Below, piece by piece: positions 1 to 6,241 of a stretch of 16,091 bases of DNA (positions are counted from its first letter, which is position 1; every line of letters starts with the position of its first letter). Under the pieces are notes generated by a model that saw only the letters and a program-made list of their open reading frames with translations, was not told where the DNA came from and did no database searches. This stretch comes from Nitrososphaerales archaeon TH526 (lineage in GTDB: Archaea; Thermoproteota; Nitrososphaeria; Nitrososphaerales; Nitrososphaeraceae), in the NCBI GenBank assembly GCA_014523665.1, contig JAATVR010000204.1, forward strand, positions 1 through 16,091, written 5' to 3'. Made by a program: the position numbers and the translations under genes.

Positions 1-160
1 ATGGTGATGATGATGGCAAAAGACTCCAGTGGTGATACTCTACTACTGCTTCTTGATTGCTGTTTTTATCGTTGTCACTTTCCTTTATGAAATCCTCGAA
101 GTTGCTTTTGCCCATTACTTTGTTACAATGGACACAGACCCACTTCTTCTCCTCACTCAT
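1..160 (-). CDS. Small CxxC protein, N-terminal part, runs off the left edge
   Basis: An open frame of 53 codons begins with ATG at 160 and continues past base 1 without a stop. It starts MSEEKKWVCVHCNK and has a C9-x2-C12 pair with H11 between, followed by a charged stretch rich in Asn, Asp and Lys. A single CxxC near the N-terminus suggests half of a zinc ribbon, with a partner pair expected in the missing C-terminal part. The start is supported because nearby upstream ATGs run straight into stops, and a TATA box lies about 53 nt upstream, leaving a short leader with purine-rich GAGATGAGATAAG just before the ATG. The function is not recognised. Confidence 0.6.
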   Translation of the reverse strand, partial: MSEEKKWVCVHCNKVMGKSNFEDFIKESDNDKNSNQEAVVEYHHWSLLPSSSP

Positions 161-208
161 CTTATCTCATCTCATTTGATAGGTAAAGAAGGCATAACGC
201 ACACTTAG

Positions 209-218
209 CTTATATAAG
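209..218 (-). promoter_or_regulatory. TATA box, palindromic, for the leftmost gene
   Basis: CTTATATAAG is a perfect 10-base palindrome. Read on the minus strand it would place transcription start near 186 and give a leader of about 26 nt to the ATG at 160. Because it is symmetrical it could also fire on the plus strand toward the small ORF at 302. This rests on sequence and spacing only. Confidence 0.5.
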
Positions 219-301
219 ATTCTTCTATTGTTCTGTAACAATCTTTCACTGATAAGACTACACTATTTTTAGGTACCCAAATCAAGGGTAAGGTTATAAC
301 A

Positions 302-424
302 ATGAAGTTGGTGTCGCTGGCTTGTCTGAGTATTGTACTCATAGTTTTGCTGGCGCTACTGGTTGTCAATGCAACTGTCACCTTGGAAATCGACGATAGA
401 GTGTTTACTGAAATTCAAAAATAA
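302..424 (+). CDS. 40-residue signal-peptide-like mini-ORF
   Basis: ATG at 302 opens a 40-codon frame ending in TAA at 422. It consists of MKLVSLACLS followed by a strongly hydrophobic run to about residue 23 and a short polar tail that includes LEIDDRVFTEIQK. That is the layout of a signal peptide or single membrane helix with almost no mature protein. AAGG lies about 10 nt upstream and an AT-rich TATTTTTAG lies about 30 nt upstream. Its last 20 bases overlap the 3' end of the convergent secreted-protein gene. It could be a genuine small membrane protein or the stump of a truncated secreted protein. Confidence 0.3.
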   Translation: MKLVSLACLSIVLIVLLALLVVNATVTLEIDDRVFTEIQK

Positions 425-869
425 ATTGTGTTCTTTCTTCGTCCCACATAGAATTGTTTTCTATATATTGGCATATCTGTGGATAAACAAAACAATACCC
501 CATTTGTGGTATAGGATAACTAGAAATATTTCTGTACTCTATGTATTTTTGTAAATTAGGCATTACACAATACATCCATGTATTATTTGATTTTTGACAG
601 TCACCTAAGTAGTAGAGAAGCTGAAAATCACACATGTGTGTTATAGCCTGGCTTAATAAATCGTTTTGTGTTGCATTGGAGCTGACGTGTGCAAAACAAG
701 TATTTATTTCGTACCCATTATTGGCATTGATAAAGTTCTCTGGAGTTGCAATGACAGTATAGGAGAGCGGGACATGGGAGAGGAGGAGTGTAACACCTGC
801 TATAAAGAATAGTTTATGAATCAGGTACGCAGAGAGGAAGGGATAACGAATTGGAAGACCCAGTAACAT
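405..869 (-). CDS. Cys-rich secreted or membrane-anchored protein, unknown function
   Basis: This 154-residue protein has a hydrophobic segment at about residues 13-31 that can serve as a signal peptide or anchor. The rest is polar and aromatic-rich, with six cysteines (58, 80, 91, 101, 126, 133), an even number that suits disulfides outside the membrane. It has four N-glycosylation sequons at N65, N95, N114 and N138. Together these point to an extracytoplasmic protein; no family is recognised. The ATG at 869 is supported by a TATA box centred about 31 nt upstream (896-905). It converges on and overlaps the 302-424 ORF by 20 bases. The frame is clean over its whole length, unlike several neighbours. 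Confidence 0.6.
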   Translation of the reverse strand: MLLGLPIRYPFLSAYLIHKLFFIAGVTLLLSHVPLSYTVIATPENFINANNGYEINTCFAHVSSNATQNDLLSQAITHMCDFQLLYYLGDCQKSNNTWMYCVMPNLQKYIEYRNISSYPIPQMGYCFVYPQICQYIENNSMWDEERTQFIFEFQ

Positions 870-895
870 GCTAGTAATCCAGCAACACCATGAGT

Positions 896-905
896 TCTAT
901 ATAAG
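896..905 (-). promoter_or_regulatory. TATA box of the secreted-protein gene
   Basis: On the minus strand this reads CTTATATAGA, centred about 31 nt before the ATG at 869. It predicts an almost leaderless transcript and supports that start. Confidence 0.5.
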
Positions 906-1425
906 AAATCAGTAAGCAAATTATGGAATAAGATAGCCGCCACAGGAAATCATCTATAGATAGGACTGGCTATAAGAAAAGAGGCAACAGAACATGCTGA
1001 TTTTATATTATGCTCTGACTTAGGCCTCTATTCTGTTGCATCGGATCATGAATAATAGGGTTACTAATTCGAGAGTAACAAAGTCCTGAGCGTGATATCG
1101 TTAGCGATATGGTATATGTGCAGGCGCAGAATCTTTTATCCTGCAAGATAACTTACAAAGAAATCAGATTTATTGCATAATAATAGCCACATACGAATAC
1201 TCCAATAAGTATTTGAGTTGTTATCGCAATAGCATTCGCCCTTCGAAAATACTAGCTTAACAAAGGAAATCTAGTCATCCAATACATATTTGCATATAAT
1301 TATAAATCTCTGTTATTAAAACGTCTTCTTTATGGCATATCTATTCCGTTTCTGCGTATAAACGTGGTAGAGTGCATGTTTAATAGCAGTAATATGTGCC
1401 CCATGGCAATATGTGAATACTAAAT
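906..1425. other. Intergenic stretch with several inverted repeats
   Basis: No gene is visible in this AT-rich region of about 520 bases. It holds three inverted repeats: GCAACAGAA at 984-992 with its complement at 1031-1039, GTTACT at 1060-1065 with AGTAAC at 1074-1079, and ATATCG at 1095-1100 with CGATAT at 1105-1110. TATAATTATAAAT at about 1295-1308 is a candidate TATA box for the downstream receptor gene, giving a leader of roughly 95 nt. None of the repeats matches an RNA family that I recognise. Confidence 0.35.
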
Positions 1426-2580
1426 ATGTCAACAACAACAAAAACAAAAACAAAACGTGTGATGGGGAATCCATTGCTAACTGCATCAGTTGTATTAGTA
1501 GTAGTTGTAATGCTTCTTAACGCAAGCATTGCTCATACTGCCTTTGCACAACAAAAGACGCTAAGATTAGGATACTTTCCAAACATAAATCATGCACAGG
1601 GAGTAATCGGAATAGGAGATGGAAGTTTTCAGAAAACGTTAGGAGATAACGTTACTCTGGAGACTTTCGTATTCAATGCAGGACCATCAGCAATCGAATC
1701 TTTACTTGCAGGAAGACTTGACGCAACATATATTGGACCAAATCCAGCAATTAATGGATATGTAGTTTCTAACGGACAAGCTGATAGAGTAATCGCTGGT
1801 GCCACAAGTGGAGGTGCTTCATTTGTAGTCAGAAATGATTCGAGCATTAATTCCGCAAAGGATTTAGGCGGTAAAAAGCTTGCTTCTCCTCAACTTGGTA
1901 ACACACAGGATATAGCATTAAGAAAGTACTTGAGTGACAATGGATTTAATACAGTTGAGAATGGAGGAAACGTTACTGTCCTACCAATAGCTAACGCAGA
2001 TATACTCACTACATTTCTGAAAAAAGAGATAGATGGAGCTTGGGTACCTGAACCATGGGCAACAAGACTAGTAAATGAAGCCGGTGGAAAAATACTTGTA
2101 GATGAACGAGACTTGTGGCCGCCGGAAGGTAAATTTGTTACAGCACACCTAATTGTCAGTCCCGAATATCTAAAGCAAAATCCCGATGTGATCAAAAGAC
2201 TGTTAACCGCCCACGTTAATGAGACGCAATGGATTAATGAACACAAAGTCGAGGTTCCAAAAGTTTTCAATACAGAACTTAAAAAGCTCACAGGTCAGAC
2301 CATACCAGAGGACACACTCACTGAGGCACTCACAAGACTGGAGTTTACGAATGATCCAATTAAGCTATCACTCTTTCAATCCGCCAATGATGCATATGAC
2401 TTAGGATTTCTAGCAAAAGGGAAGGATCGTCCTGATCTAAGTGGAATATACGATCTTACATTACTTAATCAGGTGTTAAGCGAAAAAGGATTGCCTACAA
2501 TAGAAGATACGGGAGGAGCACAGCCACTATCCACTAGTAACGCTACAAACCAGACTCAGGGATTGACAGATGTAGTATAG
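1426..2580 (+). CDS. NrtA/SsuA/TauA-like ABC transporter substrate-binding protein
   Basis: This 384-residue protein is an extracytoplasmic receptor of the nitrate/sulfonate/taurine binding-protein family, which captures small organic or inorganic ions and passes them to an ABC permease. Residues 1-10 are basic and Thr-rich, 16-35 are hydrophobic, and cleavage is likely after AFA at 39-41. The mature protein opens with LRLGYFPNINHAQGV, the family's first beta strand and ligand-binding loop. The segments FNAGPSAIESLLAGRLDAT, GANPA-like YIGPNPAINGY and GAWVPEPWATRL are typical of the SsuA/NrtA fold. The last ~20 residues are Ser/Asn/Thr-rich with sequons. The substrate cannot be read from sequence. 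No permease or ATPase gene lies within the window, so the receptor is an orphan here. ATG 1426 precedes the basic region and is the natural start. Confidence 0.85.
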   Translation: MSTTTKTKTKRVMGNPLLTASVVLVVVVMLLNASIAHTAFAQQKTLRLGYFPNINHAQGVIGIGDGSFQKTLGDNVTLETFVFNAGPSAIESLLAGRLDATYIGPNPAINGYVVSNGQADRVIAGATSGGASFVVRNDSSINSAKDLGGKKLASPQLGNTQDIALRKYLSDNGFNTVENGGNVTVLPIANADILTTFLKKEIDGAWVPEPWATRLVNEAGGKILVDERDLWPPEGKFVTAHLIVSPEYLKQNPDVIKRLLTAHVNETQWINEHKVEVPKVFNTELKKLTGQTIPEDTLTEALTRLEFTNDPIKLSLFQSANDAYDLGFLAKGKDRPDLSGIYDLTLLNQVLSEKGLPTIEDTGGAQPLSTSNATNQTQGLTDVV

Positions 2581-2615
2581 CATAGAACTGTGAGAACAGG
2601 TCAATCCAAAATACC

Positions 2616-2640
2616 TCACTTTTTCTTTTTCTTGTTTTAT
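2616..2640 (+). terminator. T-rich terminator after the receptor gene
   Basis: About 35 nt after the TAG of the receptor gene lies a run dominated by T (CTTTTTCTTTTTCTTGTTTT). Archaeal transcription commonly ends in such oligo-T tracts without a strong hairpin, and none is seen here. Confidence 0.5.
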
Positions 2641-2642
2641 TC

Positions 2643-2909
2643 CTATAATTTGATCTGATCATGTAATCTGTTTGCGTACTCCCTTGATATAGGAAAACTG
2701 AAAATGATCATGTGAAATGAATCTTGTTTAAGTACCTGTAATAATTCGGACAAATTGAATGGGTTGCTAATTACCTTTTCTACATGAAATCCATTAGACC
2801 ATAAGGGACCTACAAGCCATTATATCTCATTAATGTCATCATCAAATCTATCATTAATAATTAGGATTCTACTTGTTCTCAGAATGGTACCTTCTTGTTG
2901 TTGAGTCAT
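2643..2909 (-). pseudogene. Response-regulator receiver domain, broken by an in-frame TAA
   Basis: ATG at 2909 begins MTQQQEGTILRTSRILIIND, and the frame then meets TAA at 2820-2822 (codon 30). The same frame continues with WLVGPLWSNGFHVEKVI, SELLQVLKQDSFHMIIFSF and REYANRLHDQIKL, ending in TAG at 2643. These segments follow the order of a CheY-like receiver: beta-1 ILIINDRFDDD resembles ILIVDDEPD, then helix 1, beta-2, helix 2 and beta-3. The phosphoacceptor Asp expected at the end of beta-3 is missing (FSFPIS where LDIxMP is usual), and the protein ends before beta-4. This is a decayed and truncated receiver. A re-initiated shorter product is possible but would lack the active site. Confidence 0.7.
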
Positions 2910-2957
2910 TTTATTTCAATACATATAATCTGTCTAAAGCGATATTATTATTCTCAA

Positions 2958-3275
2958 ATGTGCATAATCCGAAGACAATATGCAAAATATGTCTTAGTAC
3001 TTATCAATGACTTACTCAGAAGAGGAACAAAAATACTATATTTTGTGAATAAAAATTTTCCACATAATGCGATTCTCTGCATATTCGAAAGAGATAATAT
3101 ATTCTTTGCGCCCATAGGTTATATCATCATGCGGGTATCGCAGACTAAGCAAAAAGAAACGTACAGTACTGTATTATATGTAAAAAAAGACTCGCAGATA
3201 TATTTCAGTTTAATGGAGCATTCTGTTGTGAATGTTGGCAAAGAAGAACAGAGACATCGGTTTAAAAGTCTTTGA
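2958..3275 (+). CDS. Hypothetical ORF, doubtful
   Basis: A frame of 105 codons from ATG 2958; it is open from 2895, but that longer form would overlap the receiver relic. It has the segment YAKYVLVLINDLLRRGTKIL, which loosely recalls the helix-then-strand of the sensor repeats in the kinase at 9135-11252, but the rest shows no clear match. A TATA-like ACATATAAT lies about 32 nt before ATG 2958. Composition is rich in Ile, Tyr and Lys, as expected from AT-rich DNA, so this could be a chance frame or a decayed sensor fragment. Confidence 0.3.
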   Translation: MCIIRRQYAKYVLVLINDLLRRGTKILYFVNKNFPHNAILCIFERDNIFFAPIGYIIMRVSQTKQKETYSTVLYVKKDSQIYFSLMEHSVVNVGKEEQRHRFKSL

Positions 3276-3307
3276 TTTGTTAGTTAATAGGCAAAAAAAC
3301 TACTTTA

Positions 3308-3324
3308 GCTTTTTCTTTTTCTTT
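3308..3324 (+). terminator. T-rich tract, possible terminator
   Basis: GCTTTTTCTTTTTCTTT lies about 35 nt after the stop of the 2958-3275 ORF. It resembles an archaeal oligo-T terminator and mirrors the tract after the receptor gene. Confidence 0.35.
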
Positions 3325-3348
3325 ATATGATAATGGAATGACTTTTCC

Positions 3349-3471
3349 TTATATGATAGGTGTGTTGTCCTCAAGCCATCCTACAACCTCATAGCACCTT
3401 ACACATCTTAACCAAGTGATTCTCTGACTCTTTTTTTCATAATCTAGTACGTGTGACCAGCAATATCTCAT
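3349..3471 (-). CDS. 40-residue CxxC/CxxH mini-protein, second gene of a coupled pair
   Basis: ATG at 3471 opens a 40-codon frame ending in TAA at 3349. The protein has C4-x2-H7 and C23-x2-C26 (LRCVRCYEVVGWLEDN), enough ligands for one zinc site. Its ATG overlaps the TGA of the upstream gene as ATGA, a 4-base overlap typical of translational coupling, so the two are very probably made together and may form one complex or a split protein. Its function is unknown; a nucleic-acid-binding or structural zinc knuckle is the simplest guess. Confidence 0.55.
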   Translation of the reverse strand: MRYCWSHVLDYEKKSQRITWLRCVRCYEVVGWLEDNTPII

Positions 3472-3755
3472 TGATTAGTAGTGATCTCCTGTTTAAGAAA
3501 ATTCGTCCGATTTTTAATGGATAGTGGAAGCGACTTGACTGCTTTATTAGTTCCACAAGTAGGGCAGCTTACAGATCGTGTAGCTATAATATCTTTTGAC
3601 CTCAATACTTTTCCATAGTCATCATAATAGAAATCACAATAAGAAGCACACCAAAAACAGGACTCACATAAAAGAAAGTATTTCGGTGTTAGAATAGTCA
3701 TCACTATTGTCTTCTCGAAGGATTCTTTTTGATTCTCTACGACTATAGATCGCAT
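3468..3755 (-). CDS. 95-residue zinc-ribbon-type protein, first gene of a coupled pair
   Basis: The core holds C30-x2-C33, then C36 and C40 (LLCESCFWCASYCDF), and a second pair C64-x2-C67 in SCPTCGTN. Two CxxC pairs about 30 residues apart make a zinc ribbon; the extra C36 and C40 are unusual. The tail is basic. ATG 3755 is favoured because a TATA box at 3779-3787 lies about 28 nt upstream, predicting a leaderless message. ATG 3701 (codon 19), just before TILTPKYFLLC, is the alternative. The stop overlaps the start of the 40-residue zinc protein by four bases. The family is not named; a role in nucleic acid or protein binding is inferred only. Confidence 0.65.
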   Translation of the reverse strand: MRSIVVENQKESFEKTIVMTILTPKYFLLCESCFWCASYCDFYYDDYGKVLRSKDIIATRSVSCPTCGTNKAVKSLPLSIKNRTNFLKQEITTNQ

Positions 3756-3778
3756 CTATGTTACTATGCAGTCAGAGG

Positions 3779-3787
3779 AATATAACC
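3779..3787 (-). promoter_or_regulatory. TATA box of the zinc-finger pair
   Basis: On the minus strand GGTTATATT is centred about 28 nt before ATG 3755. The spacing fits a leaderless transcript and supports the longer form of the first zinc protein. Confidence 0.45.
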
Positions 3788-3902
3788 AAATTCAAATATG
3801 TAGTATTAGCAAAGAATATGTAATTTATGCGATTACTGTTAGACTTGCAGCCAAAATCAAATTGTAGGTATAAGAGTGCATAAATTGCATATTAACACAT
3901 TT

Positions 3903-3932
3903 TACTGCATATATCACAGCAGTAATATTACT
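3903..3932 (+). promoter_or_regulatory. TATA region with overlapping palindromes, sulfurtransferase promoter
   Basis: AGTAATATTACT at 3921-3932 is a perfect 12-base palindrome centred about 28 nt before ATG 3955, exactly where an archaeal TATA box of a leaderless gene should be. It overlaps an inverted repeat TACTGC (3903-3908) / GCAGTA (3919-3924). A dimeric repressor bound here would occlude TBP, so an operator is plausible but unproven. Confidence 0.4.
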
Positions 3933-3954
3933 ACTGATATGATCAATAACTATC

Positions 3955-4848
3955 ATGACACAGGTAATCAATGAAAATAAGTACATACATCCAGAAGTAT
4001 TAGTTGACACACAATGGGTAGAGGAGCACCTAGATGACAAGAATGTACGAATTGCAGAGGTCGACTACGATGCAAAGGCAAATTATGATTTAGGACATGT
4101 ACCAGGTTCCGTGTTAATAGCATGGAAAGAAGATATCAATGATCCTTTGACAAGAAACATACGGACTCTACATTAGTACATACAATTATTACAAAGAATT
4201 GGCGTAAATGATGATACTACATTGGTATTGTACGGGGACTTCAATAACTGGTTTGCAGCCTTTGCTTTCTGGGTTTTAAAATACTATAGATATAAGGATA
4301 TAAGACTTTTGAATGGTGGTCGAAAGAAATGGTTGCAAGAAGACAGACCCATAACTAAGGATATTCCACATTATCCCCGAGGTAATTATAGCATACTAAC
4401 TGACGAATCATCATACGAACCAGACAATAGTATAAGGATATTTCTCAGTGATACTAGGAATGCACTAGTAAGCAGAAGGAAATTTCAGATAGGCTTAGTT
4501 GATGTTAGAAGTCCAAAGGAGTTTACCGGTGAAATATTGGCACCACCAGAATATCCAACTGAACATGCACAAAGAGGAGGACATATACCGGGCGCAACAA
4601 ATATTCCTTGGGCACAAGTTGTCAATGATTCAGATGGAACCTTCAAATCAGCAGATCAGCTTAAGCAATTGTATGAATCGAAGGGCATTACACAAGATAA
4701 AGAGATAATTACATACTGCAGAATAGGAGAGAGATCGTCTCATAGTTGGTTTGTTCTAAAGTATTTATTGGGATATCATGATGTAAAGAATTATGATGGT
4801 TCATGGACTGAATGGGGAAATATGATAGCAAATCCTATCGAGAAATAA
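3955..4848 (+). pseudogene. Two-domain sulfurtransferase (rhodanese/3-mercaptopyruvate type) with an in-frame TAG
   Basis: Sulfurtransferases of this family move sulfane sulfur from thiosulfate or 3-mercaptopyruvate to a cyanide or thiol acceptor through a catalytic cysteine persulfide. The frame starts at ATG 3955 and keeps one reading frame to TAA 4846, 297 codons, broken only by TAG at 4174-4176 (codon 74). Before it, the first rhodanese domain shows VDTQWVEEHL and DLGHVPGSVLIAWKEDIND; after it, YIQLLQRIGV, LVLYGDFNNWFAAFAFWVLK and NGGRKKWL continue that domain without gap. The second domain has LVDVRSPKEFTGE, HIPGATNIPW and the active loop TYCRIGERSSHSW, with the catalytic Cys at codon 255. 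Everything downstream of the stop is well conserved, so the nonsense change is recent, a sequencing error, or read through. Family members usually have Gln or a similar residue at the stop position, one transition from TAG. Confidence 0.85.
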
Positions 4849-4943
4849 AATGTAAAGATGATCCATTCTGCGATGGTGTTCAACCATTTGTAGATTGGCC
4901 TGAAGCAGTCGAGATACAAGGGTCTAAGAAAATGTACAGTTGA
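4848..4943 (+). pseudogene. Fe-S-like (CDGSH-resembling) tail fragment
   Basis: In the +2 frame relative to the sulfurtransferase, directly at its stop codon, lie 31 codons reading KCKDDPFCDGVQPFVDWPEA and then VEIQGSKKMYS, ended by TGA. PFCDG is the hallmark of CDGSH iron-sulfur proteins, but the His ligand is replaced (VQ) and the first Cys is too close to the second for the usual spacing. There is no start codon of its own. It may be the remnant of a small iron-sulfur gene that followed the sulfurtransferase. The match is short and could be coincidence. Confidence 0.3.
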
Positions 4944-5346
4944 TTAACAATCTAAAAAAGAGTTCAAGCACGACGATGTCTTTATTTCAATCAGTTTTTC
5001 TGTGATCAAAGCCTGTGATATCTCTTCGGAGCTACTTCAAACGACATGAATACGTATTCTTTCTTTGCTGAACTGTCTAATAGTTTTGGTACCTAGTTCT
5101 AATTGCACCAGTGAGAATGGCTTTTGTTCAAAGGATCTGTCGCTAATGTCCTATTGTTCTTATCTTTTAATCACGATAGTAAAATGTGCACGGATTAACG
5201 ATATTAAATATTGTAGGGAGTAGCTCTTACTTCATGGAATAGCTATAAAGATAATGATGCCTGTTTCTTTTAGACATTCATAGTAGCTGCCTTAATATCT
5301 GAAACCAGCCTATAGACAGTTTTTCTAGCAGAAACTTGAGAAATAG
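4944..5346. other. Intergenic stretch, no gene seen
   Basis: No long frame is present. On the minus strand around 5270-5340 a short run reads QVSARKTVYRLVSDIKAA, which looks like a helix-turn-helix recognition helix, but it is closed by stops on both sides and could be chance or a tiny relic of a regulator. Nothing else stands out. Confidence 0.3.
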
Positions 5347-5356
5347 TAATATAATT
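5347..5356 (+). promoter_or_regulatory. TATA box of the 5381 gene
   Basis: TAATATAATT is centred about 29 nt before GTG 5381, predicting transcription start just before it. Confidence 0.45.
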
Positions 5357-5380
5357 CTAATCCTAGATTGAAAGGAGTAG

Positions 5381-5698
5381 GTGAATGTTTCGAGCTCTGA
5401 CAATACAAGTCTCTTAATGACGGGTCGTTTTTATTCCATCTATGAGACACATGACCATCTCATCATGGAGGATAAGACCAAAAGCGGTCTTGAAGTGAGA
5501 GAAAGATATTTTGATGCAAAATATGGCACCGATTGTGATAGCGGGATCGTTTATGACGGTGGTGGTACAGGATACAAAGTAGGTATTAGGTGGTACTTTA
5601 GGAAGATAACATTTAATCTGGATCAGATAGTCAAACTCGGCGAAGATCTCGATGAACGATATAATGCTATTAGAGAAATGACTTGTCCTGATGATTGA
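5381..5698 (+). CDS. Hypothetical 105-residue protein
   Basis: GTG 5381 follows AAAGGAG (5371-5377) closely and a TATA box at proper distance. ATG 5417 (codon 13, MTGRFYSIYETHDHL) is the alternative start, and the ATG at 5385 is out of frame. The protein is soluble and charged, with a glycine-rich turn YDGGGTGYKVGIRWYF at residues 58-73, two Cys (52, 102) and an amphipathic C-terminal helix around LGEDLDERYNAIREM. No catalytic motif or family is recognised. The clean frame, promoter and balanced composition argue that it is real. Confidence 0.55.
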   Translation: MNVSSSDNTSLLMTGRFYSIYETHDHLIMEDKTKSGLEVRERYFDAKYGTDCDSGIVYDGGGTGYKVGIRWYFRKITFNLDQIVKLGEDLDERYNAIREMTCPDD

Positions 5699-5910
5699 CT
5701 GATCTTCTGACTGACTGCTTTGGAGAAGTATTATTTAATCTTGCATATGGCAGGCAGGTATGCTTTGTCTTCTGCAAAAACTTCCTGATCCACATTGACT
5801 ATTCTTAGCAAACTTATTTAGATAAAGATATTATAGATCAGTAGATTGAATGACCCAGCAGGATATTTCACTAGAGCAACAGGGAGTATATTGAGACAGA
5901 GTGAAGCTGA

Positions 5911-6198
5911 AATGGCAACATCATCCAGAACAATCTAGGGTTAACTATCGTTGCAGTAACAGAAACCATTGATGGTTTAAAAAACAGGCTATGCAAGAGA
6001 ATAAATGATTTAAAAGATAGACGTCGTACGAGATCTACAAAGATATCTTTATCACGGGGGTTCTAAATTGGAAGAGAAAAAATCGACAATGCTGAAATCA
6101 TTGACTTATTTTCCTTGCCTATAACTCTGCCACTTTCAATGATTATTGCAGTTTTGCTTTGCGATCTTTTGGGAATGTTCATAACTAATTTTCTATGA
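5911..6198 (+). pseudogene. Decayed frame with a hydrophobic C-terminus, possible membrane-protein relic
   Basis: One frame runs from 5911 to TGA 6196 with a single TAA at 6064-6066. Before the stop it reads LTIVAVTETIDGLKNRL followed by a very basic stretch; after it reads NAEIIDLFSLPITLPLSMII and continues as a hydrophobic helix. There is no convincing start codon. The 540-base gap between flanking genes and the continuous frame around one stop suggest a dead gene, but no family is recognised and chance is possible. Confidence 0.25.
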
Positions 6199-6241
6199 CA
6201 TGACTATTCAAATATCGGATATATTACAGCCTCAAATCTTC

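Noticed and set aside
363..554. 63-residue plus-strand ORF
   Set aside because: It overlaps the convergent secreted-protein gene antisense and lacks start-site signals; the secreted protein is far better supported.
1629..2404. ORFs at 1629-1847 (-), 1890-2291 (-) and 2219-2404 (+)
   Set aside because: All lie inside the well-supported receptor gene in other frames and have no motifs.
3825..4040. 71-residue minus-strand ORF
   Set aside because: It overlaps the sulfurtransferase start and promoter and has no motif.
4174..4176. TAG as a pyrrolysine codon
   Set aside because: No pyl genes are visible, the lineage is not known to use pyrrolysine, and sulfurtransferases do not carry it here. Readthrough is kept only as an open possibility.
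4222..4848. A separate 208-residue gene starting at TTG 4222
   Set aside because: It is in the same frame as the upstream ORF and begins in the middle of the first rhodanese domain; it is the continuation of one gene past a TAG.
5270..5340. Helix-turn-helix gene on the minus strand
   Set aside because: Only about 24 codons read like a recognition helix, enclosed by stops; too short to call.
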